A stretch of DNA of 16,357 nt from NCBI GenBank assembly GCA_001584585.1, contig LSYV01000007.1, forward strand, positions 3,377,313-3,393,669, in the 5' to 3' direction. The translations under genes were made by a program, and so were the position numbers. This document shows positions 9,426-16,357 of the stretch, piece after piece. The notes beneath the pieces were generated by a model that had not been told where the DNA came from, did no database searches, and saw only the letters and a program-made list of their open reading frames with translations. This DNA is from Gonium pectorale. Lineage: Eukaryota; Chlorophyta; Chlorophyceae; Chlamydomonadales; Volvocaceae. Numbering within the stretch: position 1 is the first letter of the stretch; each line of letters begins with the position of its first letter.

Positions 9426-10401
9426 GGATCGCCGTACGTGCCGTGTTATCCATCGGATGCAAGATGCCGTACATAGTGCGGCAGTAGGGACTTCGGGTTT
9501 GGGAGTGGGTTTGGGTATGGGCTTGGCACAGCTTGTACATGTGTTGGTGGGTGGTTGCGTTGATCCATTTCGGTTGTTGCCGGCCTTGTGACGGCCGGTA
9601 TTGTGAAACTGCTGCACTCTGGGCTGGCAATTTGCTTTGCGGCTATATTCTTTTGCAAGCCAGGCGAGCCAGCTGTAGCTAACTGATGCTCTCGACTGCA
9701 TGCACAGTGGCAAGGACAGGCGTTTCGGCCTCACTGGGATAATCCTTTACTGAGTCCATGTTATCCGTTCCTGCCACAGGCCGAGTCCGACCGTTGGCAA
9801 TTCGTTGTGGGTTGGCAGGAGGAGAATCCATGGGATTGACGGGGCGGACTGCTTAATGTGCTCGCTGGCAGGGCTCGGGAGTGCCAGGCAATCGAAAGAG
9901 CGAGGGAGACGGAGGGGAAGAGACAGAGAGCGATACTGGAAGCATGCGGTATGGCACTATGGCTCCGCCCGAAAGAATGCAGCCGACAGTCCTTTCGCCA
10001 TACCAACTGACCTGAGTAATTCAGCAGACAGTGGCGGCTCGCGGTCCACTGCTAAGGTTCCCGCACGTACGACTGACTGAACACAGCATGGCTTGCGGTA
10101 TGGCGCCGGGTTGTTTATCTTCAAAATGGGGGGCCGCGGACTCCCCATCTGCCTGACTCCGCTGCCGGCCGTTGACGTCCAATGGGCAGCAGCAGGAGAG
10201 AAGCCCGTCCGCTATCGCGCACACAGCATACTTTACAGCGGTGAGAGCGACACAAGTAATTATTGAGTGTACACTGGACAGCACTGTGACATTCCTTCTC
10301 CCTCATTTCCCCTCGATCGCTTCCGGCTCTGACACACGTGCCTGATCCCATGACTTGCTGGATGGCAGCAGGTTACTGCGCAAGTTGGGTGCGGGGGTTT
10401 G

Positions 10402-10441
10402 AAAGGCGTGATTGCCTTTGCTATATGGCAATCACGCCTTT
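10402..10441. repeat. Perfect 15-bp inverted repeat
   Basis: AAAGGCGTGATTGCC (10402-10416) and GGCAATCACGCCTTT (10427-10441) are exact reverse complements around a 10-base loop, TTTGCTATAT. It lies about 380 bp upstream of the phytyltransferase start codon. It could be a leftover transposon end pair, a DNA-binding palindrome or a structured transcript; nothing decides between them. Confidence 0.9.
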
Positions 10442-10500
10442 TGCTGTATGCGGCAGCGGACGTGGCGTGGGACAAGGGACATGGTGAGACACACGGCCGG

Positions 10501-10520
10501 CTGGCTGGCTGGCTGGCTGG
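10501..10520. repeat. (CTGG)5 microsatellite
   Basis: Five exact CTGG units, about 60 bp after the 15-bp inverted repeat. Confidence 0.9.
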
Positions 10521-10823
10521 GAGGCTGCCAATGGCCCAACAGCAATCAGCCTCGGCGGCAGGAATAGGGGCCACTTGTGTGCCGTACATGGTGTTGTCGT
10601 ACACGGGTGCATCTCCTCTCCTACACGCGCAAGCCAGAACGTAAGCACTGAAGAATTGCCGCCTGTATAGCCAGCAGAGAAGTACCGCGGGCAAACGATG
10701 GTTACCTTCTTGTTCTGACATAATCCATTTGTTCAATTACGCTCTATTATTCGCACATTGCAATCTAATACCTCGCAAGTTGATAAAGCGAACAAGCAAT
10801 CTAGCAGTTGCGCTTGCAAAAAC

Positions 10824-12732
10824 ATGTCTGCGCTCCACCAGTCGCTGCAAGCCCACCCGTGCAAGCAACTGCACACTCCATATAGCGCCCAGCACTGCCC
10901 TCTGACGCTCTTGTCATGGCGGCGAGCGCTATCGAACAGGCCACCGCTTCAGCGCTGCGCCCAGACGCCTTTGCGCTGCAACACAAAGAGTTCAGCGGGC
11001 GTTGTCGTCGCCGACCCTGTTGCATCGCAACCAGCTGGTGATGGCGCTGACGCTTGCGTGCAAGCAGAGGCAGAGGCCCCGGCAACCGCAGTTACAGCAG
11101 CTTGCGCTGCATCAGCAGCTGTATCGCCTCAGCTGGAGCAGCAGCAGTCGCCAGTGCCGGTCTTCCCCGATGCTGCCGCGCAAACTGACAGGAAGAAACT
11201 CTGGATGGCCGCTATCAAGCCGCCCATGTACTCTGTTGGCTTCATGCCAGTACTGGTGAGCACCTGCGGTTGACAGAGCCCCGACTTGTGATGGAGTCCT
11301 CGCCTGACCCGCTGGGTCACCGGGTTCATGGCTATAGCCCCACGAGGGCAAAAAAGCGGCTGCCAACCGCCTCAATAATTAGCAACCGTATGCTACTGTT
11401 CTCAAGGAAGCCCATGTCGACGTGCAGGTGGCTGGGGCTGCGGTGTTCGTCACCCACGGTGTGCTGCCATGGGGCCGCGTCGGGGGGCTCGTGCTCGCCT
11501 CCATCCTGGTTATCGCGTGGCTGAACCTCAGGTGGGCACGGCATGCACTGCTGCTGGCACCGGCCAGGGCCTGTGTAACGTGTGATGGGTTAGACCTTGA
11601 GGGGGCAGAGGGCTTCAGGGCGTCTTCCTGTGTTTCGCGCCGTCGCCAAAGGGTACATGGGCTTCGAGACCTGGTTGTTCTTCACTTTCTCCGCCACCGC
11701 TCGCTAATTCCACGACTACCAGGGTCAATACTACGTATCTTCCAGCTAGAGCGCGGCCCGCGCCCGCCCCGCACCCGCTTTGGGAACGACATGCTGCAGG
11801 CTGTTGTGGTGTGAACCACTGCGCATTCAACCCTCAGCCAAGACTATTGCAGGGTCACTTTTTGTACACCGCGCTCTTGACCCTCCGGGCGCTCTTTTTA
11901 TCCCCCTTCTCCCCCACCCTCCAGCAATGACGCGTTCGACGCCAACACTGGCGTGGACAACACCAAGCCCGAGTCCGTGGTCAACCTGCTGGGGGGGCCC
12001 TCCCGCCGCACCGCCGTCCTGGTGCTGGCCAAGTCCCTCTTGGCAGCCGGCGTGGGCCTGCTCGCCCACCTCATCGCTAGCGCGCCAGGCGGCGACCTGC
12101 GGCCCGCGGGTCTGTTGGCCTTCTCCATCGCGTGCGGCTACGTGTACCAAGGGCCGCCCTTCCGGCTGTCCTACAAGGGCCTCGGCGAGCCGCTCTGCTT
12201 CTTCGCCTTCGGGCCCTCCGCCACCACGGCGTTCTACCTGGCGTTGCAGCCCGATGGCGGCGCGGCCGCCGCCGCGGCGGCGGCGGCCGCTGGCGCCGCC
12301 GGCCCGGCGGCAGCGCTAGCGGCGGGCGTGCCGCCGCTCGTGTGGGCGTGCGCTCTGCTGGTCGGACTGACCACCACCGTGATTCTCTTTTGCAGCCACT
12401 TCCACCAGATAGCGGGAGACACGGCCGCCGGCAAGCGCTCACCGCTGGTACGCCTGGGCACGGAGCGCGGGCGGCGGGTGCTGCGCGCGGCGGCCATCGC
12501 CACGCACGCCGCCGCGCTGGGCGCCACGGTGGCGGGCGCGCTGCCGCTGGCGGCCGCGGCGGCAACGCTGCTGGCGGCGCCGGCGGCTCGGGAGATGGTG
12601 GCGTTTGCGGACGAGAACCACACAGTGCCCGCTCGCATTGCGCCGCTCAAGCGGTTCGCGGTCAAGTGGCATGTCTTATTTGGATTCAGCCTGTGCCTGG
12701 GGCTGTCCGCCGCACGGGCGCTGGGGTTGTGA
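10824..12732 (+). CDS. 1,4-dihydroxy-2-naphthoate phytyltransferase, plastid UbiA family (3 exons)
   Basis: Attaches the phytyl chain to dihydroxynaphthoate in plastid membranes, on the path to phylloquinone, the photosystem I electron carrier. Exons are 10824-11255, 11428-11531 and 11925-12732, giving 447 residues; the introns are 172 and 393 bp, GT-AG. The first 110 or so residues, rich in Ser, Ala, Gln and Cys, look like a plastid transit peptide with a variable linker. KPPMYSVGFMPVL and ILVIAWLNLSND follow. The first Asp motif, N180-D-A-F-D-A-N-T-G-V-D190, is completed by the intron 2 junction. CGYVYQGPPFRLSYKGLGEP (249-268) and the second motif CSHFHQIAGDTAAGK (335-349) match the MenA/ABC4 branch rather than homogentisate prenyltransferases. 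An alanine-rich insert (from about 292) makes it longer than land-plant forms. The ATG at 10824 is the first in frame. TGTAA follows 24 bases after the stop. Confidence 0.92.
12256..12327 (+). repeat. GCC/GCG run encoding an alanine-rich insert
   Basis: A nearly pure G+C stretch encodes Gly-Gly followed by ten alanines and further Ala/Gly residues. It falls between two membrane regions of the phytyltransferase, where land-plant homologues have a short loop. The codons alternate GCC and GCG, so it reads as a trinucleotide-slippage expansion that keeps the frame. Confidence 0.8.
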
Positions 12733-12755
12733 GCGAGGGATGGGTCAGGGGCGTC

Positions 12756-12760
12756 TGTAA
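12756..12760 (+). promoter_or_regulatory. TGTAA polyadenylation signal
   Basis: TGTAA is the usual volvocine nuclear polyadenylation signal. It lies 24 bases past the phytyltransferase stop, which would make a very short 3' untranslated region if it is used. The distance is inside the possible range but shorter than is typical in these algae, so a later site may be used instead. Confidence 0.5.
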
Positions 12761-13607
12761 GCGGCCGGGAGTTGGGAGCGGGCGGGTATATATATAAGCA
12801 GGTTCGAAGATCAATCCGGGTGGGGACGGGTGCAAAGTATGCAGACACCACGAGATGCAGTGCCGGATTGCCTTTTCGCCAATGCGACGGTCTCGGAGGC
12901 CAATGCGTTGTCCTTGTTGGCATCACCGTGTCGGGGCTCCTGATGACATGGTTGGCCTCGTCAGGGCCGGTCGCGGCAGGCGCGATACCTTGGGTCCTGC
13001 GGTCTACCGTCACGGAGCCGCTGTGTGTGTCCATGAGCGAAAGCAGCGCTAAGACAGACTGTGTGTTTGTGCTGATGCGATGAAGAAAGCGATGAGGTGA
13101 TGCGGGGCACTGTGAAGGGGCGCGGCAGGGCATCCGGTGCCGTGCCAGGCGACAGGTTCCACATGCGACGGCCTGTGATCTGTATCTGTATCTGTATAAA
13201 GTGTGCTAAATGGGTTCGGGGGCGTGGTTGAGGACAAGCATCAAGTTCAGTTAGTGATGGCCGCTGGTGCTGTATGTATCCTCCATGTTATGACGGTTTA
13301 CGCCTACGGTAAGGTCAGGCAGGTGACACAAATTGTTTCTGCAAGCGCTCCGCTGCTGCTCCCACGCAAGCAATGGTCTCCAACATGGGTTAAACCTTGC
13401 TCACGGCATAGTCGTGGCTTTTGCGCTGCCCGCCAGATGACAAAGGTAGAATAGATGCAGGAAGGGCTAACTCGTCGGGCATTTATTCCCGAATGTGCGG
13501 GACAGGGAGTAGAACGCCGGTGACAATGCGTGGCTGTCGCTGACTGCTCCATCCGGCAAAGTGGATGCAAACGTTGTGGATGCAAAAATGAGAACCAGAA
13601 ACGGGGA

Positions 13608-13655
13608 AGGCAACGTCTACGGACATACACACCCGAGGGTGTGACGTTTCCAGCA
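13608..13655 (-). repeat. Dispersed repeat family B, copy 2
   Basis: Read on the minus strand, this gives GGAAACGTCACACCCTCGGG then GTGTATGTCCGTAGA, matching 1339-1380 with a few substitutions. It is inverted relative to copy 1. Both copies are followed, in their own orientation, by a T-rich stretch with a GCAT-containing segment, so the element may extend about 60 bp further. Confidence 0.6.
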
Positions 13656-13720
13656 GGGCGCCGAGTAAAGGGCATGGCGGGCGAGGTCGCACGTGTACGA
13701 GCAGACGGGCCCTCCCGGTG

Positions 13721-13744
13721 TGCGTTCCCGGATGCGTTCCCGGA
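13721..13744. repeat. 12-bp tandem duplication
   Basis: TGCGTTCCCGGA occurs twice back to back (13721-13732 and 13733-13744), followed by a partial third copy beginning TGCG. A looser version of the same GCNTTCCCGGA word recurs near 15958-15990. Confidence 0.85.
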
Positions 13745-14017
13745 TGCGCTCCTTCGTTTCAATCCAAAGGTCGCATGCCGCTGCCATGGGACCGTGCGTG
13801 GTACCCCGCTCGCAGGCTAAAACACTGTCTTGCTTGTCCATAGGCATGAGCATGGCCAACCATAACATTGCTTGTATATTAGCAAACCGCAACCCTGGTC
13901 GCGTCGCTTTGGTGAAGGCCAGTCCAGAGTCCGCACCAATCCATCCATGTCACCACGTGCAACGCTGCAACCGTTCCCAACCTCTGCAACTCCCCACTGT
14001 CCTATACACGACTGCCA

Positions 14018-15847
14018 ATGCGGACAAGCTACAAGCATATTACCTGCGGCATTATATACTACGTTTCTAAGTTAGCGATATGTGCTGTAAGAATGTGCAC
14101 TCCAGCGGAGAGGCGGTGCGCAATCCGCGCCATCGAATGCCTCGAGCGCCTCGGCAGTAGCTTCGCAGCTCGGGGCCCACAGCTCACGCTTGCCCCGAGG
14201 CAGATCACATCTGCCAATAAAGACCTTGCGCTCCTCCCCGGCGCTGGCATGTGCCTGTGGCTGGAGCTGGGCGACCGTGCCGCCTCGGGCCCTCTGCAAC
14301 TCTACGTCTGCCTGGTGCACATGCGCCGCTCCGACGAAGCGCACGCGGGAGCCCAGTCAGCCCACTCTCAGGTGCGCCGCGCTTTGTCGCTGGAGGTCCA
14401 CAGCCTGGGCATGCTCATCCTCCTCCCGAGCTTGCAGCTCTCCGCCAAGCAAGTCCGCCGCTGCATCGCCCTGGGCTGCGCCCTTGCCAAGTCCCCGGGC
14501 GCACCGACTGCCCCGCGGGGCAGCGCTCGATGACCTGGAAGCCCTTCACTCCTACTTGGACCTGTGGGAGCAAACCGTGAAGACCGACCGGCAGCGGCCC
14601 AGTGCCGTACTGAGCGATGCGGCCTCGGCCTTCGCCTTCGACTCCGACTCCGCCTCTGCCCCACCCGCCGTCTCCGAGCTCGCCAGCAGCTCGCAGCCCT
14701 CGCTCCACCGCCGGGAGCCCCGCAAGCAGACGCACGGGCCATAGCAGGATCCGGAGCGCAGCCCGGGGCTGCCGCCGGCCGCTCCGGACGGTCAAGAGCA
14801 GCTCAGCGCGGACAGCCGTCAGATAGCTGCAGCAGCGGCAGCGACAGGGGCACACCCGTTGCAGCTTCCTCCCGTGGGGCAAGCGGGCAGCCCAGACCAT
14901 GCGGCTGAGGCCGCCTGCGCCGAAGCCGTAACGGGGGGTGAGGCTGCACGGCGCCGGCTGAGGCGCGCCGCCGTCCCGCCCCACAACACGTCAGCGGCGT
15001 TTGAGGTCTGTTTGCGCCTGGCGGCGGGTGTGACGGCCACGGCAGCGCAGGCGGGGCTGAGCAAGCGCGGCGGCAGCAGTCCACGCGGCGGTCAGGCATC
15101 TGCGCTCCTCCCACCCGTAACGGCATTGAGGCTCGCCCTGCGGTCGCTGCGGTGCGCACGGACGATGCTGGCGGGCGGAGAGGCGCTCCAAGGGGCAAAC
15201 CTGCCCGCGGCCCTTGGCGGCCGCCTACGCCGGTGGTGGGGCGCCGTCACCGCCACCGTGACCGCGGCGGCCTCTGCAGCAGCGCAGGGGCTGCTGTCCA
15301 TTGCGAAGATTACCAGCGGCATCGGCCACCTGCTGTCATCCCCCACCGCAGAAACAGGTGAGAGGACAGGGGACGATGCGACGTGCGGGCTGCGCTTTTG
15401 CGCATGTTGATGTAGCAAACAGTACGGCCCCATCTCAGGCCTGCTAACTTACCCTTGTACGCAGTGTAACGGTGTGTTGCCGCCCCGTGCCGCAGATCTG
15501 CTCGCCGGGCCCAGCGCCGACGTGGCCGCCGCCCTGAGCGCCGGCTACCTGCCCTGCCCTGCCTCGCCGCCTTCCTGCGAGTGGCGCTACAGCCTGGTTC
15601 CGGAGCGGCGGAGCGGCTGTGCAAGGAAGTCGCCGCGCTGGACGGATGGGCCTGGTTCCAGCTTCTGGCGTTCGGTGACCGCCGCGAGGCGGTGTTGCTG
15701 GTGGGCGCGGCGGCGGAGCTGCTGGCCAGGCACGCAGCGGCGCTCGCGCGGCCCGGGGCCGCCGGCGCGTCCGCGGCGCTCGCCGAAGCGGACGCTGCTT
15801 GCCAGCTCGCCTTGACCCTCTTTGGTCCCAACGTCACGGAGGGGTAG
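14018..15847 (+). CDS. Alanine-rich protein of unknown family; frame interrupted
   Basis: I do not recognise this protein. A frame open from the ATG at 14018 (or a second ATG at 14093) encodes a compact region, including CLWLELGDRAASGPLQLYV and LEVHSLGMLILLPSLQL. Near 14515-14520, in a GGGG run, the coding signal moves to the next frame and continues as ALDDLEALHSYLDLWEQT. A TAG at 14742-14744 then interrupts this frame, after which it runs open to 15357 as a long Ala-rich region. A clean 138-bp GT-AG intron (15358-15495) rejoins it to DLLAGPSADVAAALSAGYL. Near 15550-15560, in a CCCTG repeat, the signal shifts again and ends at 15845-15847. The TAG could be spliced out by an in-frame 174-bp intron (14577-14750, GTGAAG to CATAGCAG). 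The lesions may be sequence errors, missed introns or real decay. No domain, signal or membrane segment is obvious, and the true 5' end is uncertain. Confidence 0.45.
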
Positions 15848-16357
15848 AGGGTTGGAAGGCATTCTCAATAGAGAAGCCCTGGGGTGCATAGGGCTCCCGA
15901 CCGATAACAACTGGCTGAGCCCTGAGGGTGGAAGGGAGGGGCCAGGGTCCCCGTTGAGCGCATTCCCGGAGCGTATTCCCAATGCTGCTCCCGGTTGTTT
16001 CCCGATGCCGCGCCTCCCGGTGGTCCTGTGCATGTATGGACCACATGGCCTAGTGGTTTGACGGGTTTATTAGCCCGAACCGGCCAAGTCCCTGGCTGAC
16101 TGTGTTCCCAAGCCCAGCCCGTGGCCCCGACCCGGCCCGAACGTCCGACTGGGAAAGACAAGGTGTTGCTGGCGACGCGTGGGCCGACGGGGACGGCAGT
16201 GGGCGCATGCGTGGAAGCGGCCGCGAAGAAGCTGTGATCCCATCCACCGCCCGGCCCGTGCATACCAGATGCGATGATGAAGAGAGGAGGGTGACATGGT
16301 TTCACGGAGGGGCTGGGGGACGCGGCCCTGGCGCAGCAGGGCATCACGCACACCCCC
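15848..16357. other. Right-hand end, possible terminal exon only
   Basis: About 510 bp after the last stop. On the plus strand a frame open from about 16105 ends RPTGKDKVLLATRGPTGTAV then a short Ala/Lys tail at the TGA 16235-16237. It looks mildly protein-like but has no start codon and is too short to judge. No TGTAA is present in this stretch, so the 3' end of the preceding gene is not visible. Confidence 0.4.

Larger units (their letters stand above)
9426..10823. other. Intergenic stretch, no gene recognised
   Basis: About 1.4 kb between the epimerase stop and the phytyltransferase start. It includes a G/T-rich stretch (about 9493-9530), a strong 15-bp hairpin (10402-10441) and a (CTGG)5 run. 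No open frame looks like a protein. The last 80 bp before the next ATG are AT-rich and are the likely promoter and leader region, but no clear TATA box is visible. Confidence 0.55.
12733..14017. other. Intergenic stretch, no gene recognised
   Basis: About 1.3 kb with no recognisable protein on either strand. It has an alternating TATATATAAG run (12787-12796), a triple CTGTAT run near 13178-13196, family B copy 2 and a 12-bp tandem duplication. The promoter or further 5' exons of the last gene could lie in its right-hand part, but I could not identify them. Confidence 0.5.

Noticed and set aside
9493..9530. TTTGGG-like G/T-rich stretch as a telomere remnant
   Set aside because: The units are irregular (TTTGGG, TATGGG, AGTGGG) and do not match the TTTTAGGG repeat of volvocine telomeres.
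12787..12796. TATATATAAG as a promoter TATA box
   Set aside because: It lies just past the phytyltransferase stop and no gene starts within the following few hundred bases. An AT run near a 3' end explains it as well.
12234..13133. Minus-strand frame of about 299 codons
   Set aside because: Its second half is antisense to the phytyltransferase exon and mirrors that exon's composition (Ala, Arg and Pro runs). It is a shadow frame.
14415..14984. Minus-strand frame of about 189 codons
   Set aside because: Antisense to the alanine-rich coding region; dominated by Arg and Gly, with no motif.
15865..16353. Minus-strand frame of about 162 codons at the right edge
   Set aside because: No recognisable domain, and its content is dominated by Pro, Gly, Ser and Ala, as in shadow frames.

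Overview
The window looks like nuclear DNA from a green alga of the Chlamydomonas/Volvox (volvocine) group. Genes are broken by GT-AG introns with GTGAGN or GTGCGN-like donors. Coding exons are GC-rich and favour C or G at third positions. One gene is followed by TGTAA, the usual polyadenylation signal of these algae. Alanine tracts sit inside a conserved enzyme, and intergenic DNA carries diverged repeats. The assignment to this group is inference; the species cannot be told from the sequence.

All four genes read on the plus strand. (1) 2046-4382, three exons: a secretory-pathway nucleotide-diphospho-sugar transferase of the GT77-like Nucleotid_trans type. (2) 6491-9425, five exons: a Golgi-type UDP-glucuronate 4-epimerase (GAE). 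(3) 10824-12732, three exons: a plastid UbiA-family prenyltransferase, best read as the phytyltransferase of phylloquinone synthesis (MenA/ABC4). (4) about 14018-15847: an alanine-rich coding region of unknown family. Its reading frame is interrupted by two apparent one-base shifts and one in-frame TAG, so it is either decaying or contains sequence errors or unrecognised splicing.

The first two genes could serve linked steps of glycan building: GAE makes UDP-galacturonate and the GT77-like enzyme uses nucleotide sugars. Both are predicted to be type II Golgi proteins. Nothing in the sequence shows they share a pathway, and each has its own long flanks. The third gene belongs to photosystem I quinone synthesis and is unrelated to them.

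The gene-poor stretches (1-2045, 4383-6490, 9426-10823, 12733-14017, 15848-16357) hold dispersed and structured repeats. There is a diverged direct pair (about 494-607 and 4875-4995), an inverted pair (about 1339-1380 and 13608-13655), a nested foldback (1561-1636), and a perfect 15-bp hairpin (10402-10441). Inside the fourth GAE intron lies a cluster of six perfect hairpins built around CGAACG words (8589-8800). I saw no tRNA, rRNA, CRISPR array or complete transposon, and no convincing new multi-gene system.
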